From: Cellulomonas telluris
GTDB lineage: Bacteria > Actinomycetota > Actinomycetes > Actinomycetales > Cellulomonadaceae
Length of the DNA stretch: 64,000 nucleotides
Direction: 5' to 3'
NCBI RefSeq assembly: GCF_004886325.1
Contig: NZ_QXFN01000004.1
Span: 1 to 64,000, forward strand
The translations under genes were made by a program, and so were the position numbers. Positions within the stretch are counted from its first letter, which is position 1, and each line of letters begins with the position of its first letter. Positions 19,933-28,538 of this stretch are shown piece after piece. The notes under the pieces were generated by a model, which saw only the letters and a program-made list of their open reading frames with translations, ran no database searches and had not been told where the DNA came from.

Positions 19933-20729
19933 TGCCGGTCCCGCCCCCGCCGCACCCGAGCGGTGCGCGTCCTCCTGCCGTGCCCCGCGAGCTCGTCCCG
20001 CGCCACGTCGCGGTCGTCATGGACGGCAACGGCCGCTGGGCCAACGCCCGCGGGCTGCCGCGGACGGCCGGCCACGCCGCGGGGGAGGCGTCGCTGCTCG
20101 ACGTCGTCGCGGGCGCCATCGAGATCGGCGTGGAGTACGTCTCCGCCTACGCGTTCTCCACCGAGAACTGGAACCGCTCGCCCGACGAGGTGCGGTTCCT
20201 CATGGGGTTCAACCGCGACGTGCTGCGGCGCCGGCGCGACCTCATGGACTCCTGGGGCGTACGGGTGCGGTGGGCGGGACGGCGGCCGCGGCTGTGGCGG
20301 TCGGTCATCGCGGAGCTGGAGACGGCCGAGCGGCAGACGGTGGGCAACACGACCTGCACGCTGACGATGTGCGTGAACTACGGCGGGCGGGCGGAGATCG
20401 CCGACGCCGCGCAGGCGGTCGCGCGCGAGGTCGCCGCGGGCCGCCTGAAGCCGGAGAAGGTGAACGAGAAGGTCCTCGCGCGCTACCTGGACGAGCCGGA
20501 CCTCCCCGACGTCGACCTGTTCCTGCGCTCGTCGGGGGAGCAGCGGATCTCCAACTTCATGCTGTGGCAGGCGGCGTACGCGGAGATGGTGTTCCTCGAC
20601 GAGCCGTGGCCCGACGTGGACCGTCGGCACCTGTGGCGCGCGGTCGAGACGTACGCGCGGCGCGACCGCCGCTACGGCGGCGCGGTGGACGCACCGGCTC
20701 CCGTGGGCGAGGCGGGTCCGCCGGCCTGA
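19932..20729 (+). CDS. uppS: isoprenyl transferase (undecaprenyl/polyprenyl diphosphate synthase)
   Basis: 265 aa. Cis-prenyltransferase signatures are complete: [14 protein letters not shown] with the catalytic Asp, [21 protein letters not shown] and the C-terminal [19 protein letters not shown]. It extends a short allylic diphosphate with isopentenyl diphosphate to make the lipid carrier for cell-wall synthesis. The N-terminal ~18 residues are a Pro-rich addition. Translation is probably coupled to recO through the 1-base overlap. Product chain length cannot be read from sequence. Confidence 0.95.
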   Translation: MPVPPPPHPSGARPPAVPRELVPRHVAVVMDGNGRWANARGLPRTAGHAAGEASLLDVVAGAIEIGVEYVSAYAFSTENWNRSPDEVRFLMGFNRDVLRRRRDLMDSWGVRVRWAGRRPRLWRSVIAELETAERQTVGNTTCTLTMCVNYGGRAEIADAAQAVAREVAAGRLKPEKVNEKVLARYLDEPDLPDVDLFLRSSGEQRISNFMLWQAAYAEMVFLDEPWPDVDRRHLWRAVETYARRDRRYGGAVDAPAPVGEAGPPA

Positions 20730-20772
20730 CCCGCGGTGCGGGCCGGCCGCGGCTCGTGTCGGTGCGGACCGC

Positions 20773-20778
20773 TAGCGT
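20773..20778 (+). promoter_or_regulatory. -10 box, leaderless promoter of the VOC gene
   Basis: TAGCGT, 7 nt before ATG 20786. No ribosome-binding site is seen in front of that start. Confidence 0.6.
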
Positions 20779-20785
20779 GCGGGCC

Positions 20786-21229
20786 ATGACCGACGACGAC
20801 GTCCCCGCCCCCTTCGTCCCGCCCGTCCCCGGCACGACCGCACCCCGCACGACCGCACCCGGGACGACTGCGCCCGCCGTGCGCGTCGGGATGATCACGT
20901 TCGACACGCGCGACCCGGCCGCGCTCGCCCAGTGGTGGGCGCACCGCACCGGCGGCCGTGTGCAGCAGCACCCGGGCTTCGCGATGGTGCTCCCGTCCGA
21001 GCCGGGCGGGGTCACGCTGGGCTTCCAGGAGGTTCCCGACCCGACGCCGGGGAAGAACCGGGTGCACCTCGACCTGACGGTCGAGGACGTGCCGGCGTGG
21101 GTCGAGGCGAGCGTGGCGGCCGGGGCGACGCGCGTGGGGGACCACAGCCTGCCGGACGGGTTCGCGTGGACGGTCCTGGCCGATCCGGACGGCAACCAGT
21201 TCTGCGTCTCGCCCGCCCACGAGGACTGA
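20786..21229 (+). CDS. VOC-family (glyoxalase-like) protein
   Basis: 147 aa. After a ~30-residue Pro/Thr-rich tail with three TTAP repeats comes one VOC fold: VRVGMITFDTRDPAALAQWW, NRVHLDLTVEDVPAW and FAWTVLADPDGNQFCVSP. This layout matches the glyoxalase-like domain used in many small actinobacterial proteins, whose substrates are mostly unknown. No resistance function can be claimed. The start is set by the leaderless -10 box. Confidence 0.85.
   Translation: MTDDDVPAPFVPPVPGTTAPRTTAPGTTAPAVRVGMITFDTRDPAALAQWWAHRTGGRVQQHPGFAMVLPSEPGGVTLGFQEVPDPTPGKNRVHLDLTVEDVPAWVEASVAAGATRVGDHSLPDGFAWTVLADPDGNQFCVSPAHED
20831..20875 (+). repeat. 15-bp tandem repeat, three copies
   Basis: Three adjacent 15-nt units encode GTTAP, RTTAP, GTTAP in the N-terminal tail of the VOC protein. 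The first two units differ at two bases, the third at more, so this repeat is older than the one at 1368. Confidence 0.85.
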
Positions 21230-21271
21230 GGCGGGCGGGGGCGTCGGCGCGCGGCACGCAGGCCGGGCACG

Positions 21272-21277
21272 TAGCGT
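21272..21277 (+). promoter_or_regulatory. -10 box, leaderless promoter of the DUF3072 gene
   Basis: TAGCGT, 7 nt before ATG 21285. Confidence 0.6.
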
Positions 21278-21284
21278 GAGCCGC

Positions 21285-21542
21285 ATGACGAGCGACTCGG
21301 AGCAGACCCCGGCGCAGGACACGCCCACGTCCGTCACGCCCGAGACGGGGACCGTCAAGGACCCGGACGAGTGGGCCACGGGGGACGAGCCGGCCACCGG
21401 TGCGCAGCTCAGCTACCTGAGCACGCTGGCCCGGGAGTCGGAGCGTGAGGTGCCGGAGAACCTGACCAAGGCGGACGCGTCGAAGCTGATCGACGAGCTG
21501 CAGGGCAGCAGCCCGCGCGTCGCGCAGGAGCCGCCGGACTGA
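21285..21542 (+). CDS. small DUF3072 protein
   Basis: 85 aa. The core DEWATGDEPATGAQLSYLST followed by ENLTKADASKLIDELQ is the DUF3072 signature, found as small stand-alone proteins in actinobacteria and some proteobacteria. Function unknown; the second half resembles helical SAP/Rho-N-like segments (weak impression). ATG 21285 is chosen over the in-frame GTG at 21276 because the -10 box is 7 nt from it and no ribosome site exists. Confidence 0.88.
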   Translation: MTSDSEQTPAQDTPTSVTPETGTVKDPDEWATGDEPATGAQLSYLSTLARESEREVPENLTKADASKLIDELQGSSPRVAQEPPD

Positions 21543-21549
21543 TCCGCGG

Positions 21550-22113
21550 TCAGCGGACCGCTGCGGCCTCGGCCTCGGCCGCCGCGGCGGTCCGGCGCCG
21601 CCGGCGGGCCCGTGCGACCACCACGGCGAGCGCGGCTCCGACCGCGACGAGCACGGCGAGCCCCCACGGCGAGCCGGCGGCGAGCGCGACGGCACCCCAG
21701 ACGGCGCTCAGCCCGACCGTGCCCCAGACCAGCGCCCACGCGACCGACCCGGGCAGGGACGCCACCGTGAACCGCAGGTACGGCATGCGCAGCAGCCCGG
21801 CGGCCGCGAACACGGCCGACTGCACGCCGACGGTCAGGTACGCGAACGTGACGGCGACCGGGCCCCAGCGGTGGACCAGCGCGAGACCGGTGCGGGCGAG
21901 CGGTGTCGTCGCGAAGCGCGCGAGCCGGTCCACGGTCCGCTGCCAGGGCACCGGCCCGTGCCGGTGCTCGCCCTCGTACCGCGCCCCGCGCGCCACCGCG
22001 CGGCCCGCCCAGTAGGTGGCGTGCGAGCGCGCGAGCACGACCACGAGGAGCACGAGGAGGACGGCACCCAGCGGCAGGCCGTCGAGGCCGTAGGCACGCA
22101 CGACCTCCGTCAC
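21550..22113 (-). CDS. DedA/VTT-like membrane protein
   Basis: 187 aa. An N-terminal helix (GAVLLVLLVVVLARS) is followed by a core with RWGPVAVTFAYLTVGVQSAV and GLLRMPYLRFTVASLPGSVA, resembling the re-entrant-loop region of VTT (DedA) proteins, then two helices and a basic tail with several Arg in a row. DedA proteins flip lipids across the membrane; this one is at the short end. GTG 22113 has TAGGAT 6 nt upstream on its strand. It ends 7 bp from the convergent DUF3072 gene. Confidence 0.75.
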   Translation of the reverse strand: MTEVVRAYGLDGLPLGAVLLVLLVVVLARSHATYWAGRAVARGARYEGEHRHGPVPWQRTVDRLARFATTPLARTGLALVHRWGPVAVTFAYLTVGVQSAVFAAAGLLRMPYLRFTVASLPGSVAWALVWGTVGLSAVWGAVALAAGSPWGLAVLVAVGAALAVVVARARRRRRTAAAAEAEAAAVR

Positions 22114-22119
22114 GTCTCG

Positions 22120-22125
22120 ATCCTA
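22120..22125 (-). promoter_or_regulatory. -10 box, leaderless promoter of the DedA-like gene
   Basis: TAGGAT on the minus strand, 6 nt before GTG 22113. Confidence 0.55.
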
Positions 22126-22186
22126 TGTCGCGTGCCGGCGGTCGCCGCCGGGACCTCCGTCCCTGGCGTGAGGGCCCGTGCCGTGG

Positions 22187-23140
22187 TCAGCGTCGGGGCG
22201 CCGCGGTCGCCGGCGGGCAGTCCTCGCCCGCGGTCGCGGGGACGAGCACGTCGTCGGACATCTCCGGGTGCGGGTCGTCCTCCGGGCGGTGCCGGTGCAC
22301 GAGCGGCCGGACGAGCGCCCCCACCGCGTACACCGCGATGGCGAGCACGACGATCGTCGCGCCCGGCGGGACGTCGTTCCACCAGGTCAGGGTCAGGCCG
22401 ACGACGCTGACGACAACGCCGAGGCCGCTCGCCAGGGCCATGGTGCGACCGAACGAGCGGGCGTAGAGCTGGGCGACCGCGACGGGCACGATCATCAGCG
22501 CGCTGACGAGCAGCAGCCCGACCACCCGCATGGCGATCGTGACGGTCAGCGCGGCCAGCGTCGCGACGGTCATCGAGACCAGACGCACGGGCAGGCCGCT
22601 CGCGCGGGCGAACTCCTCGTCGTGGCTGACGGCGAACAGCACCCAGCGCAGCCCGACGCCGACGGTGAGCACGAGCGCGGCGAGCGCGACGGTCCACCAC
22701 AGGTCGGCGGTGCTCACGGTCGCGATCGAGCCGAACAGGTAGCTCATGAGGTTCGCGTTCGTGCCGCCGGCGACCTTGATGAGCAGGACCCCGCCGGCGA
22801 TGCCGCCGTAGAACATGATCGCGAGCGCGAGGTCGCCGCTGGTGCGCCCGCGCTCGCGCACGAGCTCGATGACGACCGAGCCGACGACCGCGGCGACGAC
22901 CGCGCCGGGCACCGCGAACGCGTCGGCGGGGGAGGCCGCCGCCCACGAGCCGACGAGCCAGCCGACCGCCACGCCGGTGAGCGCGACGTGGCCGATGCCG
23001 TCGCCCATGAGGGCCAGCCGCCGCTGCACGAGGAACGTGCCGACGACCGGTGCGGCCGCGCCCACGAGCACGGCGGCGACGAGCGCCCGCTGCATCAGCG
23101 GGGAGGACAGGAGCTCGGCCAGCGAGTCCCACCACGTCAC
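22187..23140 (-). CDS. znuB: zinc ABC transporter permease
   Basis: 317 aa with about eight membrane helices of the ABC-3 (ZnuB/TroC) family. Typical segments are GTFLVQRRLALMGDGIGHVA near the N-terminus and SHDEEFARASGLPVR, followed by the last helices and a hydrophilic tail. It forms the membrane channel for metal delivered by ZnuA. GTG 23140 overlaps the stop of the ATPase gene by 4 nt. Third gene of the znuACB order; zinc is preferred over manganese because of the His-rich partners. Confidence 0.93.
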   Translation of the reverse strand: MTWWDSLAELLSSPLMQRALVAAVLVGAAAPVVGTFLVQRRLALMGDGIGHVALTGVAVGWLVGSWAAASPADAFAVPGAVVAAVVGSVVIELVRERGRTSGDLALAIMFYGGIAGGVLLIKVAGGTNANLMSYLFGSIATVSTADLWWTVALAALVLTVGVGLRWVLFAVSHDEEFARASGLPVRLVSMTVATLAALTVTIAMRVVGLLLVSALMIVPVAVAQLYARSFGRTMALASGLGVVVSVVGLTLTWWNDVPPGATIVVLAIAVYAVGALVRPLVHRHRPEDDPHPEMSDDVLVPATAGEDCPPATAAPRR

Positions 23141-23964
23141 GGGGTCACCCCCAGGGTGAGGTCGGGGCCCTCGGACGGGGGCACGGGGTCGGCGTGCGGG
23201 TGGGTGTGGTCGTGCTCGGCCGAGCCGTGCTCGCCGCGGGCCTGCGGCGGCGCGCCGTCGTGCACGACGCGGCCGTGCCGCAGCACCACCGCCCGGTCGA
23301 TGAGCGGGGCGAACGGGCCGATCTCGTGCAGGATCACCAGCACCGTCGTCCCCGCGTCGCGCAGCGACGCCACGGTGCGCACGAACGCCTCCTGCGTCGG
23401 CAGGTCGATGCCCGAGGTCGGCTCGTCGAGCACGAGCAGCCGGGGGTCGCGCACGAGGGCGCGGGCGATGAGGACGCGCTGCTGCTGCCCGCCCGAGAGC
23501 TCCTGGACCCGCCGGTGCAGCAGGTGCCCCACGCCGAGCGTCTCGAGCGCCGCGCGAGCGCGTGCGCGCCGGTCCCGCGGCGGCAGGAGTCGCCGCCCGT
23601 GCAGCAGCCCCGAGCCGACCACCTCCAGAGCGGTGGCGGGGATGCCGCCGCCGGCGGCCATGCGCTGCGGCACGTACCCGACCCGGTCCCACGGCACCCG
23701 CGGGCCGAGCGGCGCGCCGAGCAGGTGCACGGACCCCGACGCGACCGGCACGACGCCGAGCAGCGAGCGCACGAGCGTCGACTTGCCGGAGCCGTTGGCG
23801 CCGAGCAGCGCGAGGACCTGGCCCGCGGGGACGGAGAGGTCGACGCCGCGGACGATGGGCCGCCCGCCGAGCGTCACGTGGACGTCGCGCGCGTCGATCG
23901 CGGGGGCCGCCGGCGCGTCGGTGGTGCGGGACCCCGCGGCGGGAGCGGGGGACGACGAGGTCAC
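23137..23964 (-). CDS. znuC: zinc ABC transporter ATP-binding protein with His-rich tail
   Basis: 275 aa. Walker A GANGSGKST, the signature LSGGQQQR, Walker B LLVLDEPTSGID and the switch His in VILHEIG are all present. After the ATPase fold, the C-terminal ~35 residues contain GEHGSAEHDHTHPHADP, a His/Asp cluster that could bind zinc. Such tails occur on some ZnuC proteins and may sense or buffer cytoplasmic zinc. GTG 23964 overlaps the znuA stop by 4 nt. Confidence 0.93.
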   Translation of the reverse strand: MTSSSPAPAAGSRTTDAPAAPAIDARDVHVTLGGRPIVRGVDLSVPAGQVLALLGANGSGKSTLVRSLLGVVPVASGSVHLLGAPLGPRVPWDRVGYVPQRMAAGGGIPATALEVVGSGLLHGRRLLPPRDRRARARAALETLGVGHLLHRRVQELSGGQQQRVLIARALVRDPRLLVLDEPTSGIDLPTQEAFVRTVASLRDAGTTVLVILHEIGPFAPLIDRAVVLRHGRVVHDGAPPQARGEHGSAEHDHTHPHADPVPPSEGPDLTLGVTP

Positions 23965-24929
23965 GAGCACGACAATGCCACGCGCAGCGCGTCGAGGTTC
24001 TGCTCGGCGACCGTGACGTAGTCCTCGTCCTCGTCCGCCAGACCCTCGAGCGGGTCGAGCACCGCGGTCTCGATGCCGAGGTCGGTAGCGAGGGTCTCGG
24101 CCACCTTGGGGCTGACGAGCGTCTCGAAGAAGATCGTCGTCACGCCGTTGGAGCGCACGACCTCGCCGACCTCCCGCAGGCGGGCGGGCGACGGCTCGGC
24201 CTCGGGGTCGACGCCGGAGATCCCGACCTGCTCGAGCCCGTAGCGCTCGGCGAGGTAGCCGAACGCCTCGTGCGACGTGACGATGACGTCGCGCTCGCAC
24301 GCGGCGAGCCCGGTGGCGTAGGCCTCGTCGAGCGCGGCGAAGCGCTCGTCGAGGGCCGCCGCGTTCGCCCGGTAGGTGTCGGCGCCCTCGGGGTCGACCT
24401 CGGCGAGCGCGTCCGCCACGGCGTCGGCGACCGCCGGCATGAGGGTGGGGTCGAGCCAGAAGTGCGGGTCGCCGCTGGAGTGCTGGTGGCCGTCGTCGCC
24501 GTGCTCCTCCTCCGCGTGGTCGTCCTCGCCGTGCTCGTCGGCGGGCGCCTCGTCGGCGTGCGCACCGCCCTCGCCCAGCCCCGCCGCCGCGGTCGCGTCG
24601 ACGACGTGGGCGGGCTGCGACTGGTCGACCGCCTCGTCCACGGCGGCCTGGAACCCCGACTGGTAGACGACGAGGTCGGCGGAGGACACCTCCGCGACCT
24701 GCGCGGGGGACAGCTCGAGGTCGTGCGGCTCGGCGCTGGGCGGCGTCATGGAGGACACCTCGACGCGGTCGCCGCCGACCTGCTCGGCGACGAACTGCAG
24801 GGGGTAGAAGGACGCGAGGACCTGGACGCCGTCGTCGCCGGCGGCGCCGTCCGTCCCGCCCGACGAGCACCCGGCCACGAGCAGGACGGGGACGGCGAGC
24901 AGCGCGAGGGCGCGGGAGGACCTGGACAT
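23961..24929 (-). CDS. znuA: zinc-binding lipoprotein ZnuA
   Basis: 322 aa. A lipoprotein signal peptide ends in LLVAGC at about residues 17-22, anchoring the protein outside the membrane. The cluster A-I substrate-binding fold shows PSAEPHDLELSP, a loop rich in His and acidic residues (HGEDDHAEEEHGDDGHQH), FWLDPTLMPAV, VTSHEAFGYLAERYGL and IFFETLVSPKVAE. The His-rich loop between the first two metal ligands is typical of zinc rather than manganese binders. ATG 24929 is favoured by the promoter 7 nt upstream; the longer frame from 24950 would begin inside that promoter. Confidence 0.95.
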   Translation of the reverse strand: MSRSSRALALLAVPVLLVAGCSSGGTDGAAGDDGVQVLASFYPLQFVAEQVGGDRVEVSSMTPPSAEPHDLELSPAQVAEVSSADLVVYQSGFQAAVDEAVDQSQPAHVVDATAAAGLGEGGAHADEAPADEHGEDDHAEEEHGDDGHQHSSGDPHFWLDPTLMPAVADAVADALAEVDPEGADTYRANAAALDERFAALDEAYATGLAACERDVIVTSHEAFGYLAERYGLEQVGISGVDPEAEPSPARLREVGEVVRSNGVTTIFFETLVSPKVAETLATDLGIETAVLDPLEGLADEDEDYVTVAEQNLDALRVALSCS

Positions 24930-24943
24930 GAGACCGATTCTCA
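24929..24943 (-). promoter_or_regulatory. Zur-box-like operator
   Basis: TGAGAATCGGTCTCA, an inverted repeat with 5-bp arms, resembles actinobacterial Zur sites (TGA-N-AA...TT-N-TCA). It covers most of the -10 box and its last base is the first base of the znuA start codon, so a bound repressor would block RNA polymerase. Zur itself is not encoded in the window. Confidence 0.65.
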
Positions 24944-24966
24944 ACTGCACCAGGTGTGGATGTCAA
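24937..24966 (-). promoter_or_regulatory. znuACB promoter
   Basis: On the minus strand: TTGACA (24961-24966), 18-nt spacer, GAGAAT (24937-24942), then 7 nt to ATG 24929. The perfect -35 box makes this one of the clearest promoters in the window, and the transcript is predicted to be leaderless. Confidence 0.75.
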
Positions 24967-24998
24967 AATCGCTGCGCCGCGGGCGTGCGCGCCGCGGC

Positions 24999-25004
24999 TA
25001 GGCT
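24999..25004 (+). promoter_or_regulatory. -10 box of glyS
   Basis: TAGGCT on the plus strand, giving a leader of about 50 nt before glyS. It diverges from the znu promoter 33 bp away. Confidence 0.45.
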
Positions 25005-25061
25005 GTCCCGGTTGTGCCCCGCGACACCCAGCCGCGGGCTTCCTCGACCCAGGAGAATCCA

Positions 25062-26450
25062 GTGGCCAGCACCGCCTCCCGCCTCGACGCCGTCGTCTCC
25101 CTCGCCAAGCGCCGGGGGTTCGTCTTCCCGAGCGGCGAGATCTACGGGGGCACCCGCTCCGCGTGGGACTACGGGCCGCTCGGCGTCGAGCTGAAGGAGA
25201 ACATCAAGCGCCAGTGGTGGCGTGCGATGGTGACCAGCCGCGACGACATCGTCGGCCTGGACTCCTCGGTCATCCTCCCGCGGCAGGTCTGGGTGGCCTC
25301 GGGCCACGTCGGCGTCTTCACGGACCCGCTGACGGAGTGCCTGTCCTGCCACAAGCGCTTCCGCGAGGACCACCTCGTCGAGGACTTCGAGGCGAAGAAG
25401 GGCCGCGCGCCCGAGAACGGCCTGGCCGAGATCGCCTGCCCCAACTGCGGCACCCGCGGCGAGTGGACCGAGCCGCGCGACTTCAACATGATGCTGAAGA
25501 CGTACCTGGGCCCGGTCGAGGACGAGTCGGGCCTGCACTACCTGCGCCCGGAGACCGCGCAGGGCATCTTCGTGAACTTCCAGAACGTGCTGACCGCCGC
25601 GCGCAAGAAGCCGCCGTTCGGCATCGGCCAGATCGGCAAGTCGTTCCGCAACGAGATCACGCCGGGCAACTTCATCTTCCGCACGCGCGAGTTCGAGCAG
25701 ATGGAGATGGAGTTCTTCGTCGAGCCGGGCACGGACGAGCAGTGGCACCAGTACTGGATCGACACGCGCACCGACTGGTACGTCGACCTGGGCATCGACC
25801 GCGAGAACCTGCGCCACTACGAGCACCCGCAGGAGAAGCTGTCGCACTACTCCAAGCGGACCGTCGACATCGAGTACCGGTTCGGCTTCTCCGGCTCGGA
25901 GTGGGGCGAGCTCGAGGGCATCGCGAACCGGACCGACTTCGACCTGTCGACGCACGGCGAGCACTCCGGCAAGGACCTGTCCTACCGCGACCCGGCGACG
26001 AACGAGAAGTACGTGCCGTACGTCATCGAGCCGGCCGCCGGCCTGACGCGCTCGCTCATGGCGTTCCTCGTCGAGTCGTACACCGTCGACCAGGCGCCGA
26101 ACACGAAGGGCGGCGTGGACGAGCGCGTCGTGCTCCGGCTCGACCCGCGCCTGGCGCCGGTCAAGGCCGCGGTGCTCCCGCTGTCGCGCAACGAGCAGCT
26201 CAGCCCCAAGGCGCGCGATCTCGCCGCCGAGCTGCGCCGCAACTGGAACGTCGACTTCGACGACGCCGGCGCCATCGGCCGCCGCTACCGCCGTCAGGAC
26301 GAGATCGGCACGCCGTTCTGCATCACCGTCGACTTCGACACCCTCGACGACCAGGCCGTGACGATCCGCCACCGCGACGACATGACGCAGGAGCGCGTCG
26401 CGCTCGACCAGGTCACCGGCTACCTCGCGCAGCGGCTCGTCGGGGCCTGA
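25062..26450 (+). CDS. glyS: glycyl-tRNA synthetase (dimeric class II type)
   Basis: 462 aa, typical for the alpha-2 enzyme. It shows [20 protein letters not shown], motif 2 [19 protein letters not shown] and motif 3 near [10 protein letters not shown], plus an insert with two CxxC pairs (CLSCHKRF and CPNCGTRG) and a C-terminal anticodon-binding domain. It charges tRNA-Gly. GTG 25062 follows AGGAG; an in-frame GTG at 25014 has no such site. The next gene starts 4 nt after the stop. Confidence 0.97.
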   Translation: MASTASRLDAVVSLAKRRGFVFPSGEIYGGTRSAWDYGPLGVELKENIKRQWWRAMVTSRDDIVGLDSSVILPRQVWVASGHVGVFTDPLTECLSCHKRFREDHLVEDFEAKKGRAPENGLAEIACPNCGTRGEWTEPRDFNMMLKTYLGPVEDESGLHYLRPETAQGIFVNFQNVLTAARKKPPFGIGQIGKSFRNEITPGNFIFRTREFEQMEMEFFVEPGTDEQWHQYWIDTRTDWYVDLGIDRENLRHYEHPQEKLSHYSKRTVDIEYRFGFSGSEWGELEGIANRTDFDLSTHGEHSGKDLSYRDPATNEKYVPYVIEPAAGLTRSLMAFLVESYTVDQAPNTKGGVDERVVLRLDPRLAPVKAAVLPLSRNEQLSPKARDLAAELRRNWNVDFDDAGAIGRRYRRQDEIGTPFCITVDFDTLDDQAVTIRHRDDMTQERVALDQVTGYLAQRLVGA

Positions 26451-26454
26451 CGGC

Positions 26455-27288
26455 GTGCCGCCGGGCGTCGCGTCCCGCCGCCACGACCTGCCGGTCGGGT
26501 TCGACCCGCAGGTCGTGGCGGCGGTCGACGCCCGTCTGCACGGCGTCGCGGCCGAGCACGGCGTGCACGTGCCGTGGGCGATCGAGAGCGGCAGCCGGGC
26601 GTGGGGCTTCCCGTCGCCCGACAGCGACTACGACTGCCGCTTCTTCTTCGTGCGGCCGCTCGACGCGTACCTGGACCCGTGGCCCGCACGGGACGTCATC
26701 GAGACGCCCCTCGACGCCGTGCTGGACGTCAACGGGTGGGACCTGGTCAAGGCGGTGCGGCTGGCCGTCGCGGGCAACGCCACGGTCGGGGAGTGGCTGC
26801 GCTCGCCGCACGTGTACGCCGGTGACGTGCGCTTCCGGGACGAGCTGCTGGCGCTCGTCGACGACGTGACGGACCGCGACCGGGTGGTCCGTCACTACCT
26901 GAGCGTGGGGACGGACCACTGGCAGCGCTCCGGGGCGGCGACCGGTACGCCCGTGCCGCTGAAGAAGGTGCTGTACGCGGTGCGTCCGGCGGCGGTGCTG
27001 CACTGGTTCGACGCGCACCCGGGCGCGACGCCCCCCATGGAGCTGTCCCGCCTGCTCGCGGAGGCCCCCGTGCCGGCGCACGTGCAGGTCCACGTGGACG
27101 AGCTCGTCGCCGCGAAGTCGCGGACCCGCGAGCTCGGCACGGGCGTGGTCCCGGCGCGGCTGCGCGACTGGGTCGAGGAGCGGTTCCGCGCGGTCGACGT
27201 CACCGCCGCGACGACCCGCTCGGACGAGCGACGGCGTGCGCGGGCGGCCGACGGCTTCCGCGCGCTGCTGCGCCGCTGGGCGCCCTGA
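26455..27288 (+). CDS. RlaP-type nucleotidyltransferase (DNA polymerase beta superfamily)
   Basis: 277 aa. The N-terminal half has the nucleotidyltransferase signature IESGSRAWGFPSPDSDYDCR: the GS..G motif followed by D-x-D-x-D-like acidic residues for metal binding. The C-terminal half is helical. This fits the predicted nucleotidyltransferase family (PF10127, RlaP, RNA-ligase-associated polymerase), which may add nucleotides to RNA ends; no biochemical role is settled. GTG 26455 starts 4 nt after glyS, so it is co-expressed with a tRNA synthetase, which makes tRNA repair or editing an attractive but unproven role. Confidence 0.85.
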   Translation: MPPGVASRRHDLPVGFDPQVVAAVDARLHGVAAEHGVHVPWAIESGSRAWGFPSPDSDYDCRFFFVRPLDAYLDPWPARDVIETPLDAVLDVNGWDLVKAVRLAVAGNATVGEWLRSPHVYAGDVRFRDELLALVDDVTDRDRVVRHYLSVGTDHWQRSGAATGTPVPLKKVLYAVRPAAVLHWFDAHPGATPPMELSRLLAEAPVPAHVQVHVDELVAAKSRTRELGTGVVPARLRDWVEERFRAVDVTAATTRSDERRRARAADGFRALLRRWAP

Positions 27289-27314
27289 CGCACGGCGCGC
27301 CCCCGCCGGCGGGG

Positions 27315-27320
27315 GACAAT
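27315..27320 (+). promoter_or_regulatory. -10 box, leaderless promoter of dusB
   Basis: GACAAT, 6 nt before GTG 27327. Confidence 0.45.
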
Positions 27321-27326
27321 GGAGGC

Positions 27327-28520
27327 GTGCAGACCACCACCGACACGCTGCCCGAGCGCGCGCGCCCCGCCGGCGCCGTGCTGCCGCCGCTGCGCATCGG
27401 CCCGATCACCGTCGACACGCCCGTCGTCCTCGCGCCCATGGCGGGGGTGACCAACGCGGCGTTCCGACGGCTGTGCCGCGAGTCCGGCGCGGGCCTGTAC
27501 GTGGCGGAGATGACGACGAGCCGGGCCCTCGTCGAGCGCAGCCCGGAGTCGCTGCGGATCATCTCGTTCGAGCCGGACGAGGTGCCGCGGTCCGTGCAGG
27601 TCTACGGCGTCGACCCGGCGACGGTGGGAGCGGCGGTCCGGATGCTCGTCGAGGAGGACCGGGCCGACCACGTCGACCTCAACTTCGGCTGCCCGGTGCC
27701 CAAGGTGACCCGCCGGGGCGGGGGAGCGGTGCTGCCGTGGAAGCGGGACCTGTTCGCGTCGATCGTCCGCGCCGCCGTCGACGCCGCGCGTCCGGCCGGC
27801 GTCCCGGTCACCGTCAAGATGCGCAAGGGGATCGACGAGGACCACCTCACCTACGTCGAGGCGGGCCTGACCGCGCAGGACGCGGGCGTGGCCGCCGTCG
27901 CGCTGCACGGGCGCACCGCCGCCGACTACTACTCGGGCACGGCCGACTGGGACGCGATCGCGACGCTCAAGGAGGCCGTCACGGACATCCCGGTGCTCGG
28001 CAACGGCGACATCTGGTCGGCCGAGGACGCGCTCGCGATGGTCGAGCACACCCGCTGCGACGGCGTCGTGGTGGGGCGCGGCTGCCAGGGCCGCCCGTGG
28101 CTCTTCGCCGACCTCGCGGCGGCGTTCGCGGGGTCGCCGGAGCGCATCCGCCCGGGGCTCGAGGAGGTCGCGGCCGTGGTGCGCCGGCACGCCGAGCTCA
28201 TGGTCGAGCACTTCGGCGAGGAGTCGAAGGCGCTGCGCGAGATGCGCAAGCACATGGCCTGGTACTTCAAGGGCTATGTCGTCGGCGGGGAGCTGCGCGC
28301 GCAGCTCGGGCTCGTGTCGTCCCTCGCGGAGCTGGACGACCGGCTGGCGCGGCTCGACCACGACCAGCCGTACCCCGGGGCGCCCGCGGAGGGGCAGCGC
28401 GGCCGCGCGGGCTCGCCGAAGCGGCCGATCCTGCCCTACGGGTGGCTGGACTCCCGGGAGCTGTCGGACGAGTTCCGCCGGGAGCTGCACGAGGCCGAGC
28501 TGTCGGTCTCGGGCGGCTGA
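27327..28520 (+). CDS. dusB: tRNA-dihydrouridine synthase (DusB type)
   Basis: 397 aa. An FMN-binding TIM barrel with VVLAPMAGVTNAAFRRLC, the catalytic-Cys motif DLNFGCPVPKVTRRGGG, VTVKMRKG and VALHGRTA, and DGVVVGRGCQGRPWLF near the phosphate site, then a helical C-terminal domain. It reduces specific uridines in tRNA with NADPH. The length is slightly above average because of extra residues near 355-375. Paralog assignment (DusB) follows from the RGGG motif and actinobacteria having mainly this type. Confidence 0.93.
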   Translation: MQTTTDTLPERARPAGAVLPPLRIGPITVDTPVVLAPMAGVTNAAFRRLCRESGAGLYVAEMTTSRALVERSPESLRIISFEPDEVPRSVQVYGVDPATVGAAVRMLVEEDRADHVDLNFGCPVPKVTRRGGGAVLPWKRDLFASIVRAAVDAARPAGVPVTVKMRKGIDEDHLTYVEAGLTAQDAGVAAVALHGRTAADYYSGTADWDAIATLKEAVTDIPVLGNGDIWSAEDALAMVEHTRCDGVVVGRGCQGRPWLFADLAAAFAGSPERIRPGLEEVAAVVRRHAELMVEHFGEESKALREMRKHMAWYFKGYVVGGELRAQLGLVSSLAELDDRLARLDHDQPYPGAPAEGQRGRAGSPKRPILPYGWLDSRELSDEFRRELHEAELSVSGG

Positions 28521-28538
28521 CGCCCGGGGCGTCGACCG

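Noticed and set aside
20786-21229. Antibiotic-resistance (bleomycin/fosfomycin-type) protein
   Set aside because: The VOC fold is shared by many enzymes, and nothing in the metal ligands or context points to resistance.
21543-21549. Terminator between the convergent DUF3072 and DedA-like genes
   Set aside because: The gap is 7 bp and only a short CCGC/GCGG pairing is visible, below what I would call a terminator.
25014-25061. Upstream GTG start for glyS
   Set aside because: It is 9 nt from the -10 box and adds 16 residues unlike the family, while GTG 25062 has AGGAG and the standard N-terminus.
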